A stretch of DNA of 64,000 bases from AP-15 sp963712825 (GCA_963712825.1 CAVQJP010000013.1:364534-428533); one strand, 5' to 3'. Counted from the stretch's first letter, positions 1-8,389 are shown. Made by a program: numbers and translations. Notes: generated by a model not told the origin, from the letters alone.

Positions 1-276
1 GATCAGCGGCACGTCGAAATCCTCGGTGAAGAGCTGGCGGAATTCAGCGGGCCGCTGCTCCGCCGGGACGTCGCGGACGACCGATTGCAGGCGGGTCCCG
101 AGTGCCGCGATAAACCCGGCCGGATCCGCAGCGGCGCTCGGGGTCGGCGCCAGCGTCGCGACGGCGATCAGCACCGCCGCACCGGTCAGAGCCGACAGGC
201 GTGTCGTCGCAGGGTTCGGGTGCCGTCGCGCGCGCCGCAGACGGGAGCGGATAGGTTGAAGGATTGGGGAGAACAT
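1..276 (-). CDS. MlaC/Ttg2D-like periplasmic lipid-binding protein, N-terminal part only
   Basis: A reading frame of 92 codons opens with ATG at 276 on the minus strand and runs off the left edge. The first 50 or so residues look like an export signal: an Arg-rich start, a hydrophobic stretch (AAVLIAVATLA) and a likely cleavage after SAAA. The mature part contains FRQLFTEDFDVPLI, which fits the MlaC/Ttg2D family, whose members carry phospholipid through the periplasm to or from the MlaFEDB ABC complex. An MlaD-like gene lies at 7600 but is not adjacent. Only the N-terminus is visible, so the closest subfamily (MlaC or HpnM) cannot be decided. Confidence 0.7.
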   Translation of the reverse strand, partial: MFSPILQPIRSRLRRARRHPNPATTRLSALTGAAVLIAVATLAPTPSAAADPAGFIAALGTRLQSVVRDVPAEQRPAEFRQLFTEDFDVPLI

Positions 277-535
277 CGGAGATGCCTCGTGTCAGGCGAC
301 TTTCCGGGCGTCGCCGTGCGGCCCCACCGGCGGGTGCGGGGTCTTTTCGCTTGGTCGGCCGACGGGTTGCTGTTCTTATGACGCCGACTTATTGCGGATT
401 TCTTTGTCTTGCCGCGCTGCCATCGAATTTTCCGGCACGCTCGATATGGGCGGGGAAGGGCGAAAGCACAGACCACAGATCTGCCACAAGCGTGTGGCAG
501 CCCTACCTCGGGAGCATGTTGCAAAGGAGAGAGGC

Positions 536-1138
536 GTGACCAGTGCTGCGCCGAAGCCGTTACGGGTGACGATCTGCGGGCTTGACGAGATCGCCGGGCA
601 TTGCGCGATCGGGGTCACCCACGTCCTGTCGATCCTCGATCCCGGCTGGCCCGAACCCGAGGCGCTGCGCGATTTCGCGCTCGGCCGGCGGCTCAAGCTG
701 AATTTCCACGACGTGATCGAGCCCGAGCCGGGATGGATCACGCCCGAGCGCTGCGATGTCGAGCTGCTGCTCGCCTTTGGCCGCAACCTGATCGAGATGC
801 CGCGCCAGGCCGGTGACGAGCCGGGCGAGACGCATCTGCTGGTGCACTGCCACGCCGGGGTGTCGCGTTCGACCGCCGCTGCGATCCTGTTGCTGGCGCA
901 GCACGACCCCGCCCGACCGGCGCGCGACGTCGTCGGCCAGGTCATCCGCTCGCGGCCGCGGGCCTGGCCCAATCTGCGCATCGTCGAGCTGGGCGACGCG
1001 CTGTTGGGGCGCAACGGCGAGATCGTCGCTGCGGTGCGCGCCCTCTACCGCTTGGCGCTCGACCGCGAGCCCGGCCTCGCCGAGGCGATGATCGAGGGCG
1101 GGCGCGGCCGCGAGGTCGCCGCCGCCGAGATGTCCTGA
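536..1138 (+). CDS. Tyrosine/dual-specificity protein phosphatase-like protein
   Basis: About 200 residues. The phosphatase P-loop HCxxGxxRS is present as HCHAGVSRST at about residues 104-113, with Cys105 as the expected nucleophile and Arg111 as the phosphate-binding residue. The frame stays open upstream to 392, but I choose the GTG at 536 because AAGGAGAGAG lies just before it and the upstream residues are not family-like. The small alphaproteobacterial proteins of this type are usually annotated as protein tyrosine phosphatases, and the substrate is unknown. It stands alone between the MlaC-like gene and the hicAB remnant. Confidence 0.8.
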   Translation: MTSAAPKPLRVTICGLDEIAGHCAIGVTHVLSILDPGWPEPEALRDFALGRRLKLNFHDVIEPEPGWITPERCDVELLLAFGRNLIEMPRQAGDEPGETHLLVHCHAGVSRSTAAAILLLAQHDPARPARDVVGQVIRSRPRAWPNLRIVELGDALLGRNGEIVAAVRALYRLALDREPGLAEAMIEGGRGREVAAAEMS

Positions 1139-1314
1139 CCTCCGGCCGCACTATTGCGTCGTCGCCGTCCCACCCCCTGAATTGCGCGCAACCCACTGGG
1201 GTTTCGCTCCGCTCAGGTGAGCACATATGTTCTTTTGGTGACCAGCGCAGAATTCAACCGATCGACTGTAACGCCAGGGCGCAACTTGCGAGCCGGCAAT
1301 AGGAGGTCACATGG

Positions 1315-1419
1315 GTGACGTTGCCTGGCTGCGGGACGATCCTGTCAATGCACGGCAGTCGCAAGGAAATGAAACGAGGCACCGTCGCTGCGATCAAGAA
1401 GCAGCCCTGCATCGATTGA
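1315..1419 (+). pseudogene. hicA toxin remnant (C-terminal half)
   Basis: A 34-codon frame encodes MHGSRKEMKRGTVAAIKKQ near its end. This matches the C-terminal end of HicA mRNA interferases, which typically carry a MHGxxKEMKxGTxxAIxKQLG-like ending. Intact HicA is about 60 residues with a conserved GSH motif in the N-terminal half; that half is not found upstream in any frame, so the gene is truncated. It stops 7 nt before the hicB start, which is the normal hicA-hicB order. A good AGGAGG at 1302 sits before an ATG at 1311, but that ATG is in a different frame. Confidence 0.6.
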
Positions 1420-1426
1420 GGTCGGA

Positions 1427-1854
1427 ATGCGCGCGTATGCTGCGACGTTGATCCCCGATCCGGACGCCGGTTTTACCGTGACGTTCCGCGATGTTCCCGA
1501 AGCGGTCACCGAAGGCGACACGCGGGAGGAAGCGCTGTTGCGGGCCGAGGATGCGCTCGCATCGGCGCTCGGGATGTTATCGCGGCAAAAGAGCCGCTGC
1601 CCTCATCCTCCGCGCCGGCCCCCGGAGAGGCGCTTGTGCCGCTGTCCGCGTTGGGAATGGCCAAAGCAGCCCTTTACGACGCAATGCGCGCGCAAGGCGT
1701 CGGCCGCGCCGAGCTCGCCCGCCGGCTGCGCTGGCATCTGCCGCAGGTCAACCGCGTCCTCGACCTGCGCCACGCCTCGCGCATGGAGCACGTCGAAGCC
1801 GCCCTCGCCGCCCTCGGCCTGCGCCTTGTCGTCGACGTAGCCCGCGCGGCATAA
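1427..1854 (+). pseudogene. hicB antitoxin with a frameshift
   Basis: The first part (from ATG 1427) encodes a HicB N-domain: a partial RNase H-like fold with FTVTFRDVPEAVTEGDT and EEALLRAEDALASAL. The family's C-terminal helix-turn-helix (AKAALYDAMRAQGVGRAELA, then LPQVNRVLDLRHASRMEHVE) is present, but in the next frame. The two parts join cleanly if about one base is lost near 1578, where GGGATGTT meets ATCGCGGCAAAAGAG. With hicA also truncated, decay is more likely than a sequencing error, but the error cannot be excluded. HicB normally neutralises HicA and represses the operon. Confidence 0.75.
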
Positions 1855-1954
1855 CCGACGGCGGCAGCGCACAACGGATTCCCAGTTTGGCGGATAACTG
1901 CAGAGCGGCCTCAAGCGCGCCGCAACGCGCCTACACGCCGCTCGGGTTTGATCC

Positions 1955-2308
1955 TCAAAGCTCGAGGACCCGGCGCAGACCGTCCTCAATTGCTCGCAGA
2001 TCGGCAGCGGAGAGCCGCCCTTCGCTGTGGGAGAGGCGGCGCTTGTCGACAGCGCGGACCTGATCGCAAATCGCGACCGAGCTTGCTCCGGCCGAAGGTG
2101 TGGCGACAACGACCGGCGGTCGCGGCGGAGGGTCGGTGGGCAGGGGCACCACGACAACCGTCCGCCGCGCGCGGTTCAGCGCGTCCGCCGTTACCACAAC
2201 CGCGGGCCTTGTCCTTCTGATCTCGCCGCCCTGGGTTGGATCGAAATTAACCCACCAGACTTCTCCGCGGTGCACCGATACGGCCAAGGGCGGCTGGGCA
2301 TTCGTCAC
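1955..2308 (-). CDS. PemK/MazF-family mRNA interferase toxin
   Basis: 117 residues. The N-terminal GEVWWVNFDPTQGGEIRRTRP is the hallmark of the PemK/MazF fold (GxVWxxxFxPxxGxE...RP), followed by a DQVRAVDKRRL segment typical of the C-terminal half. Family members cut mRNA at short sites and are held by a cognate antitoxin. I choose the GTG at 2308 because it overlaps the stop of the upstream antitoxin gene as GTGA, which implies translational coupling. The frame could start upstream at 2368, but that would lie inside the antitoxin gene. Confidence 0.85.
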   Translation of the reverse strand: MTNAQPPLAVSVHRGEVWWVNFDPTQGGEIRRTRPAVVVTADALNRARRTVVVVPLPTDPPPRPPVVVATPSAGASSVAICDQVRAVDKRRLSHSEGRLSAADLRAIEDGLRRVLEL

Positions 2309-2571
2309 CGAGTCGTTCGCTCGCTCGGGTCCGGCCTCAGGCCGTCGCCAAGGGTCGCTCCTTCCCACTCGGCCATCTCCGCCGCCAGGGCTTCGTCCTG
2401 TTCCACGGCGAGCGCGGCTTGGTAAAGCGGATCGCTGTCGCCGGTCTCCTCGAGGGGCAGCGCCTGCTCCAGCAGCTGCTCGATGAACTTGCTGCGCCGA
2501 CGCGGGGCGACGGCGCGCTTGAACCGTCTGACCAGCTCCTCTGGCAACCGCACCAGCAATTGTTCCGTCAT
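2305..2571 (-). CDS. Ribbon-helix-helix-type antitoxin, partner of the PemK/MazF toxin
   Basis: 88 residues. The N-terminus (LLVRLPEELVRRFKRAV, then RRRSKFIEQLLEQAL) has the strand plus two helices expected of a ribbon-helix-helix DNA-binding domain. The acidic C-terminal tail (DEALAAEMAEWEG) is of the sort that wraps the toxin. It lies directly upstream of the toxin gene on the same strand with a 4-base overlap, the usual antitoxin-first order. Autoregulation by the pair is expected from the family and was not seen here. Assignment to MazE or another antitoxin family is open. Confidence 0.75.
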   Translation of the reverse strand: MTEQLLVRLPEELVRRFKRAVAPRRRSKFIEQLLEQALPLEETGDSDPLYQAALAVEQDEALAAEMAEWEGATLGDGLRPDPSERTTR

Positions 2572-2790
2572 AGCCTCGCCCCGGATGGCTGATAATATCG
2601 GATATAGGCCGAGATGATCGTCGGCGTCAGAAAGAAATTCACCGGCTCTCGCAGCGCTGAACGATGGTGATGGTCTCGCGTTGCTCCGGGCGAAGCCCGC
2701 AGGATCGGTGAGGCGCTCACACCCGAGGCCGTAGAATGGGTGGAGCCCGGTGGAGGCCGGGGGAAACCCATCGCGCCGCGACCCAGCAAT

Positions 2791-2817
2791 GATGGGCTTC
2801 GCGAGGCTCAGCCCATC
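2791..2817. repeat. REP-like palindrome
   Basis: GATGGGCT (2791-2798) and AGCCCATC (2810-2817) form a perfect 8-bp stem around an 11-nt loop. Similar short hairpins that begin GATGGG are frequent extragenic repeats in alphaproteobacterial genomes. It borders an AT-rich ORF, whose last codons run into the palindrome. A second, less symmetric GGGTGGAGCC-rich stretch precedes it at 2737-2770. Confidence 0.45.
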
Positions 2818-3185
2818 CTACGCGTGCTAAGTCGATAATGAATGGCATCCGATGAGTAGTCACGTAGGCGACATAAGCTAAAGAACAAAACATCAACTTC
2901 GTTTCTTAGGATCTGCAGATGTTCTGCAAGTTTATATATTTCCTCGCTTGCAAGCAACTTGATATTTTTTTGATTAATGGCAAGCCGCAGAGCCTTAGCG
3001 TTTGGAGCCAGACGAAACGACTTAAGATCCTTAGGAAATCGCAGAGCTGGAAACGTAAAAGTCAGATCCTTCGATATTTTTATCATAGCATCTTCGAGGT
3101 AAGCGCTACAAAACGCCACACATCCGAGTGCACGTAAATGGTCGCCGTCATTCGGAAACCTGACTCTACCAACAGGAGTTATCAT
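2808..3185 (-). CDS. Unrecognised protein, AT-rich, probably truncated
   Basis: An ATG at 3185 opens a 125-residue frame. The bases from about 2830 to 3230 are clearly richer in A and T than the surroundings, a sign of transfer. The protein has an alternating hydrophobic/charged pattern (GCVAFCSAYLEDAMIKISKD; KLAEHLQILRNEVDVLFF) that reads like a helical bundle, and the ILRNEVD segment faintly recalls HEPN-type proteins. I do not claim that family. The last eight residues come from the neighbouring palindrome, so the original C-terminus is probably lost. It may be a pseudogene. Confidence 0.4.
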   Translation of the reverse strand: MITPVGRVRFPNDGDHLRALGCVAFCSAYLEDAMIKISKDLTFTFPALRFPKDLKSFRLAPNAKALRLAINQKNIKLLASEEIYKLAEHLQILRNEVDVLFFSLCRLRDYSSDAIHYRLSTRRMG

Positions 3186-3230
3186 CGCCCAGACCTACTC
3201 TTAATCTCGGGCACATAATAAGGCGGCAGC

Positions 3231-6200
3231 TCAACTGCAGCCGCTGGTGGCGCCGCAGGTGTCGCATTTGAGGCAGGTGCCGTTGCGGATCAGCGTGAAG
3301 TTGCCGCATTCGCCGCAGCTGTCGCCCTCGTAGCCCTTGATGCGGGCGGCGCGGATGCGCTCCCAGCGCAGGGTCAGGGTGGCGGCGTCAGGGTCGCTCG
3401 GCGCCACGGCGAAGGCGGCGACGGCCTCGGCGGGCTGGGCGGCGCCGCCGTCGAGCACGGTCAGGCGGTTGCGGACGTAGCCGTTCGAGACGCGCTGCAT
3501 CAGCGCCAGCTCGCGCGCCGGCCACGGGCCGGAGGGGGCGGTTTCGGGGCGGCCAAAGTCGTCGGGGTCGCGCAGGCTCGACTGCGCCTCGCCCTTGCCG
3601 ACCGTGTCGGGCAGCAAATCGCCGGGCTCGGCATGGGCAAGATCGGTGCGGCCGAGATACGAGATCGCCAATTCGCGAAAGATGTAGTCGAGGATCGAGG
3701 TCGCCATCTTGATCGCGTCGTTGCCCTCGACGACGCCCGACGGCTCGAACCGGCTGAACGTGAAGCTCTCGACAAACTCTTCGAGCGGCACGCCGTATTG
3801 CAGGCCCATCGAGATCGCGATCGCGAAATTGTGCATCAGCGAGCGGAACGCCGAGCCCTCCTTGTGCATGTCGATAAAGACCTCGGCGAGCTTGCCGTCC
3901 TCGTGCTCGCCGGTGCGCAGATAGACCTTGTGGCCGCCGACCGTGGCCTTTTGGGTGTAGCCCTTGCGCCGGTTGGGGAGGCGGCGGCGCTCGCCGCGCT
4001 GCACGACTTTTTCGACGACCCGCTCGACCAGCCGTTCGACGATGCGCTCGGCGACGAGCGGGGCGCGCTGCGCCGGGGATTGCGCGAAGAGCTCGGCGGC
4101 CTGGTCGTCGGCGTCCTCGTCGTCGCCGAACAGGGCCGCGGCCAAGGGCTGCGACAGTTTCGAGCCGTCGCGGTAGAGTGCGGTTGCCTTCAGCCCGAGC
4201 CGCCAGGACAGCCAATAGGCGTCCTTGCAATCGGCGACCGTCGCCGAATTCGGCATGTTGATGGTTTTCGAGATGGCGCCCGAGATGAAGGGCTGTGCCG
4301 CGGCCATCATGCGGATGTGGCTTTCGGCCGACAATGCGCGGGTGCCGGTGCGCCCGCACGGGCTGGCGCAGTCGAACACCGGCAAGTGCGCCGGATCGAG
4401 GCACGGCGCGCCCTCCAAGGTCATCGCCCCGCAGCACCAGGCGTTGGCGGCGTCGATATCGGCGCGGCTGAAGCCGAGGGCGGCGAGCAGGTCGAACCCG
4501 GGATCGTCCAATGCGGCGGCGGCGATGCCGAGCCGTTCGACGCAGAAATTTCCGCCCAGGGTCCATTTGTTGAAGGCGAATTTGATGTCGAAAGCGCTGG
4601 CGAGCGCGGCCTCGGCGGCGGCAAGGGCGCGGTCGTCAAACCCCCGCGCGCGCAGGCTCTCGTGGTTGACCGCGGGAGCGCCGGCGAGAGTCCCGTTGCC
4701 CAGCGCATAGCGCTCGATCGCAGCAATGGCCGCGGCGTCGTAGCCGAGAGCGGCGAGCGCCTGCGGGACGGCGCGGTTGATAATCTTGAAATATCCGCCG
4801 CCGGCGAGCTTTTTGAATTTGACCAGCGCGAAATCGGGCTCTATGCCGGTCGTGTCGCAATCCATGACGAGACCGATCGTGCCGGTCGGTGCAATGACCG
4901 TCGCCTGGGCGTTGCGAAAGCCGTGCTGCTCGCCGAGCGCGAGCGCCCGGTCCCAGCTGTCGCGCGCCGCCGCGACCAATTGCGGATCGGGGCAGTTGGC
5001 CGCGTCGAGCGCCACCGGTGCGATCGACAGGGCTTCATAGCCCGCGCTCTCGCCATACGCGGCGCGGCGATGGTTGCGAATGACGCGCAGCATCGCCTCA
5101 CGGTTGACCGCGTAGCCGGGAAAGGCGCCTGAGGGCGCAAGGCCGGGGTCGCCCGCCATCTCGGCCGAGGCGGCATAGCTCGCCCCGGTCAGCAGCGCGG
5201 TAATTGCGGCCGCAAGTGCCCGCCCCTCGGCGCTGTCATAGGCGATGCCCATCGCCATCAACAGCCCTCCAAGATTGGCGTAGCCGAGGCCCAAGGTGCG
5301 GAAGGCATAGGAGCGGCGGGCGATCTCGGCCGATGGGAACTGCGCCATCATGACCGAAATTTCGAGCACGACCGTCCACAGCCGCACGGCATGGGCAAAG
5401 CCCTCGGCGTCGAAGCCACCTTGCGCGCGGCGGAACGCCATCAGGTTCAGGGAGGCAAGGTTGCAGGCGGTGTCGTCGAGAAAATTGTATTCCGAGCACG
5501 GGTTCGAGGCGTTGATGCGGCCGCTTTCGGGGCAGGTGTGCCAGTCGTTGATCGTCGTGTCGAACTGCAGGCCGGGATCGGCCGAGGCCCAGGCGGCGTG
5601 GCCGATCCGTTCCCACAACGAGCGCGCCGGCAGGGTCTTGGCGATCTTGCCGTCGGTGCGCCGGGTCAAATGCCACTCGCCGTCGGCGGCGACGCTGTCG
5701 AGAAAGGCGTTCGACAGCCGCACCGAGTTGTTCGAATTTTGCCCGGCGACGGTCAGATAGGCTTCCGAGTCCCAATCGGTGTCGTAGGTGCGGAACTCGA
5801 CCGTCTGCTCGCCCTGGCGCGCCCGTTGGATCACTCGTTGGATGCAGCTCTCGGGGATCATCGCGCGGCGGGCGGCGCGGATTTCGCGTTTCAAATCGGG
5901 GTTCTGCGCCGGGTCGCAGCGGTCGGCCGCGGCATGCTCCGGCGCATGGCAGGCCGCCATGATCCGTTTCAGGTGGCGGGCCGCGAGCTTGGAGCCGGCG
6001 ACGAGAGCCGCGACCTTCTCTTCCTCGACAACCTTCCAGTCGACAAAGGCCTCGATGTCCGGGTGGTCGACGTCGACAATCACCATCTTGGCGGCGCGGC
6101 GGGTGGTGCCGCCGGATTTGATCGCACCCGCGGCACGGTCGCCGATCCGCAAAAAGCTCATCAACCCGGAGGAACGCCCGCCGCCCGACAGCCGCTCGCC

Positions 6201-6923
6201 GTCGCCGCGCAATTTCGAAAAATTCGATCCCGAGCCCGAGCCGTATTTGAAGATGCGCGCCTCGCGCACCCACAAATCCATGATCCCCCCCTGGTTGACG
6301 AGATCGTCGGCGACGCTCTGGATAAAGCAGGCGTGCGGCTGAGGGTGCTCATAGGCGCTCGACGAGATCGTCAGCTCGCCGGTCCGGTAGTCGACATACC
6401 AATGGCCCTGCGCCGGGCCATCGATGCCGTAGGCCCAATAGAGCCCGGTGTTGAACCATTGCGGCGAGTTCGGCGCGCCGACCTGGCGGGCGAGCATGAC
6501 CCGAATCTCGTCGTAGAAAGCGGCGGCGTCTGCCTCGGTGTCGAAATAGCCGCCCTTCCAGCCCCAATAGGTCCAGGTGCCGGCCATCCGGTCGAACACC
6601 TGGCGGGCATTGGTCTCGCCGCCGAGCCGGGCGTCATCCGGGAGTGCCGCCAGCGCCAATTCGTCGGCCTGCCGCCGCCACAGCCAGGACGGGACGCCGG
6701 CTTCCGGCACCGGCATCAGCGCCGCCGGGACCCCGGCCTTGCGGAAGTATTTCTGCGCCAGGATATCGGCGGCGACCTGGCTCCATTCCGCCGGCACCTC
6801 GATGCCGTCGGCCTGGAACACGACCGACCCGTCCGGGTTGCGAATCTCGCTCGACGCGGTGCGGAACGGAACCTTCTCGTAGGGATCTCGGCCGGCTGTG
6901 GTAAAGCGACGCGCGATCAGCAT
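3231..6923 (-). CDS. nrdJ: Vitamin B12-dependent (class II) ribonucleoside-diphosphate reductase
   Basis: 1230 residues, the normal length for the long alphaproteobacterial NrdJ. It makes deoxynucleotides from ribonucleotides using adenosylcobalamin, with or without oxygen. Conserved blocks are in order: NSPQWFNTGLYWAYG near the N-terminus, FKYGSGSGSNFSKLRG, the active-site NPCSEY with its N-C-E triad, ATVIAPTGTIG in the middle, then a Lys/Arg-rich linker (VERLVERVVEKVVQR). The C-terminal zinc ribbon has CGEC and CLKCDTC pairs that probably re-reduce the active site. A GGGGGAG ribosome site lies just before ATG 6923. It is divergent from the complex I accessory gene, with a promoter and inverted repeat between them. 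No cobalamin riboswitch is visible in the leader. Confidence 0.97.
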   Translation of the reverse strand: MLIARRFTTAGRDPYEKVPFRTASSEIRNPDGSVVFQADGIEVPAEWSQVAADILAQKYFRKAGVPAALMPVPEAGVPSWLWRRQADELALAALPDDARLGGETNARQVFDRMAGTWTYWGWKGGYFDTEADAAAFYDEIRVMLARQVGAPNSPQWFNTGLYWAYGIDGPAQGHWYVDYRTGELTISSSAYEHPQPHACFIQSVADDLVNQGGIMDLWVREARIFKYGSGSGSNFSKLRGDGERLSGGGRSSGLMSFLRIGDRAAGAIKSGGTTRRAAKMVIVDVDHPDIEAFVDWKVVEEEKVAALVAGSKLAARHLKRIMAACHAPEHAAADRCDPAQNPDLKREIRAARRAMIPESCIQRVIQRARQGEQTVEFRTYDTDWDSEAYLTVAGQNSNNSVRLSNAFLDSVAADGEWHLTRRTDGKIAKTLPARSLWERIGHAAWASADPGLQFDTTINDWHTCPESGRINASNPCSEYNFLDDTACNLASLNLMAFRRAQGGFDAEGFAHAVRLWTVVLEISVMMAQFPSAEIARRSYAFRTLGLGYANLGGLLMAMGIAYDSAEGRALAAAITALLTGASYAASAEMAGDPGLAPSGAFPGYAVNREAMLRVIRNHRRAAYGESAGYEALSIAPVALDAANCPDPQLVAAARDSWDRALALGEQHGFRNAQATVIAPTGTIGLVMDCDTTGIEPDFALVKFKKLAGGGYFKIINRAVPQALAALGYDAAAIAAIERYALGNGTLAGAPAVNHESLRARGFDDRALAAAEAALASAFDIKFAFNKWTLGGNFCVERLGIAAAALDDPGFDLLAALGFSRADIDAANAWCCGAMTLEGAPCLDPAHLPVFDCASPCGRTGTRALSAESHIRMMAAAQPFISGAISKTINMPNSATVADCKDAYWLSWRLGLKATALYRDGSKLSQPLAAALFGDDEDADDQAAELFAQSPAQRAPLVAERIVERLVERVVEKVVQRGERRRLPNRRKGYTQKATVGGHKVYLRTGEHEDGKLAEVFIDMHKEGSAFRSLMHNFAIAISMGLQYGVPLEEFVESFTFSRFEPSGVVEGNDAIKMATSILDYIFRELAISYLGRTDLAHAEPGDLLPDTVGKGEAQSSLRDPDDFGRPETAPSGPWPARELALMQRVSNGYVRNRLTVLDGGAAQPAEAVAAFAVAPSDPDAATLTLRWERIRAARIKGYEGDSCGECGNFTLIRNGTCLKCDTCGATSGCS

Positions 6924-6976
6924 GGTGTCTCCCCCTTAGGCGGCCAGGGGGCGTGGGCGCGCCGGACCTGACACTT

Positions 6977-7006
6977 AAATGTCGTGGTTCGACATTTTGG
7001 TGTCAA
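6977..7006 (-). promoter_or_regulatory. Candidate nrdJ promoter with an operator-like inverted repeat
   Basis: Read on the minus strand, a perfect TTGACA (7006-7001) is followed after 17 nt by GACATT (6983-6978), a weak -10. A perfect inverted repeat AAATGTCG (6977-6984), 5-nt spacer, CGACATTT (6990-6997) lies across the spacer and the -10. A repressor bound here would block the polymerase. It is not a clear NrdR box (those are 16-bp AT-rich repeats in tandem), so the factor is unknown. The start of nrdJ is about 55 nt downstream. Confidence 0.5.
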
Positions 7007-7165
7007 TATATTTTGCGGTCAGTGAACCCTCCGACACCACATTTGGTCTCCTCGAGCGTTTTAATGATTGCATTATTGGACCGCGGCACTTGCCGGCACG
7101 GCAGAAGCGATGCGATAAACCGCCGCCACAAGGCCGCTCGCCAGTGGCGCCGTACGGATGGAGCG

Positions 7166-7543
7166 ATGAATTTAGGGACGCGTTTATTGACCTGGCTGCG
7201 CGGCGAATATGTCGGGGTCGACAGCCTCGGCAACCGCTACTACCGCGAGAAGGGCCGCCGGCAACTGCGCCGCGGCGGCGGGCGGTGGAGCCGCGAGAAA
7301 CGCTGGGTCATGTATGCCGGCGAGGCTGAGGGGTCGAAAGTGCCGCCCGAATGGCACGCCTGGCTGCACCACACGATCGACGAAATACCCCGGCCGGGCG
7401 CGCGCACGCGATACCCGTGGGAGAAAGAGCATCTTCCGAACATGACCGGCACCCCCTATGCCTATCATCCGCCGGGCTCGATCCTGCGCGGCGGCAGACG
7501 GCCGCCGTCAACCGGCGACTACGAGCCGTGGACGCCCGAGTAA
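7166..7543 (+). CDS. NADH:ubiquinone oxidoreductase accessory subunit, NDUFA12 family
   Basis: 125 residues. The family pattern is clear: GEYVGVDSLGNRYYRE near the N-terminus, RRWVMYAGEAEGSKVPPEWHAWLH in the middle as RWVMY and PPEWHAWLHH, then a Pro-rich tail with TGTPYAYHPPGS. This protein is the bacterial form of the B17.2 subunit, bound to the matrix/cytoplasmic arm of complex I in alphaproteobacteria and mitochondria. ATG 7166 starts right at the family's N-terminus; the frame is open further upstream without similarity. It is followed after 56 nt by mlaD, an arrangement common in Rhodospirillales and Rhizobiales. Confidence 0.93.
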   Translation: MNLGTRLLTWLRGEYVGVDSLGNRYYREKGRRQLRRGGGRWSREKRWVMYAGEAEGSKVPPEWHAWLHHTIDEIPRPGARTRYPWEKEHLPNMTGTPYAYHPPGSILRGGRRPPSTGDYEPWTPE

Positions 7544-7599
7544 CGGCGGCACAGGATCGCGGTTCGGGTCGGCTTGGGCAGCAGCGGGGACAGCGGCGG

Positions 7600-8142
7600 A
7601 TGAGCGGCAATTTGATCGAGACGGTGATGGGCGCCGTCGTGCTCGTCGTCGCGGCCTTGTTTTTGTTTTTTGCCTATTCGACGAGCCAGGTGCGGGCGGT
7701 CGCAGGCTATCCGGTCACCGCTCAGTTCCAGAGCATCGACGGCATCCGCGACGGCAGCGACGTGCGCATCGGCGGCGTCAAGGTCGGCTCGGTCGTGTCC
7801 GAGCATCTCGACCCGCAAACCTTTCTCGCCAACGTACGGATGAACATCAACCCTGAATACAAGCTGCCGGACGACACCGTCGCCGAGATCATCTCGTCGA
7901 GCCTTCTCGGCGACAAATACATGTCGCTGGTGCCCGGCGGCTCCGACAAGGACATAGCACCCGGCGGGCAGATCAAATACACCCAGGCGCCGGTCAGCCT
8001 TGAAAACCTGATCGGCCAGATGATCTTTTCGCAGCCGGGCGGCCAGAAAAAGCCGGGCGAAGGCGGCGCCGGATCCGCGCCGGGCGGGGCTGCGGCGGGT
8101 GCGGCCCCGAGCGGGGGTGCGGCTCCGGGCAGTCTCAAATAG
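7600..8142 (+). CDS. mlaD: MlaD-family outer membrane lipid asymmetry protein
   Basis: 180 residues. One N-terminal membrane anchor (VMGAVVLVVAALFLFFAYS) is followed by an MCE domain: YPVTAQFQSIDGIRDGSDVRIGGVKVG in two blocks, and SSSLLGDKYMSLVPGG. MlaD forms a hexamer in the periplasm as part of the MlaFEDB ABC transporter that moves phospholipid between the membranes. The C-terminal 30 residues are a Gly/Ala/Pro-rich tail of low complexity. Other Mla components are not adjacent; only an MlaC-like gene is at the left edge. The ATG at 7600 gives the usual short cytoplasmic start MSGNLIET. Confidence 0.9.
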   Translation: MSGNLIETVMGAVVLVVAALFLFFAYSTSQVRAVAGYPVTAQFQSIDGIRDGSDVRIGGVKVGSVVSEHLDPQTFLANVRMNINPEYKLPDDTVAEIISSSLLGDKYMSLVPGGSDKDIAPGGQIKYTQAPVSLENLIGQMIFSQPGGQKKPGEGGAGSAPGGAAAGAAPSGGAAPGSLK

Positions 8143-8170
8143 ACGGCATTGTTGCGGTGAGGAAAGCGCG

Positions 8171-8389
8171 ATGGCCGAAGCGAAGGAGTTTCCGATCTGG
8201 CGCACCCCCGAAGGCGAGCCGGTCTCGTGCGTCGAAAAGATCAAGGTGTTGAACGACAACCTCTCCGAGCTGCGCGAGCTGGCGCAAGAGGCGCTGGAGG
8301 ACGCGGTCCTGATGGGCGCCGACGAACATCAGGTGCGTGACGTCTTGGCGGAGATTGTTGCCGGAATCATCAACCCCTATAAAAAATAA
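8171..8389 (+). CDS. Small conserved protein of unknown function
   Basis: 72 residues, preceded by a GAGGAAAG site. It is acidic and mainly helical (ELRELAQEALEDAVLMGADEHQVRDVLAEIV), with no signal peptide or membrane segment. The sequence has the composition and regular heptads of a real cytosolic protein. It lies 28 nt after mlaD and may be cotranscribed with it. I do not recognise a family. Confidence 0.65.
   Translation: MAEAKEFPIWRTPEGEPVSCVEKIKVLNDNLSELRELAQEALEDAVLMGADEHQVRDVLAEIVAGIINPYKK

Noticed and set aside
1311..1448. Short frame starting at ATG 1311 behind a perfect AGGAGG
   Set aside because: The peptide has no meaning, while the adjacent frame reads as the HicA C-terminus. 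The ribosome site is probably left over from the intact hicA.
2568..2789. 73-codon minus-strand frame
   Set aside because: It spans repeat-like intergenic sequence; the peptide is Pro/Ser/Arg-rich.
3633..5132. 499-codon frame opposite nrdJ
   Set aside because: It lies wholly inside a conserved gene; the protein is Arg/Gly/Ala-rich without motifs, as expected of antisense frames in GC-rich DNA.
5391..6971. 526-codon frame opposite nrdJ
   Set aside because: Same reason; it mirrors the codon pattern of nrdJ and has no family-like blocks.
6924..6976. Cobalamin riboswitch in the nrdJ leader
   Set aside because: The leader is only about 55 nt and lacks the B12-box and the long conserved fold.
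6979..7329. 116-codon frame over the nrdJ/ndufa12 divergent region
   Set aside because: It covers the operator region and overlaps ndufa12 out of frame.
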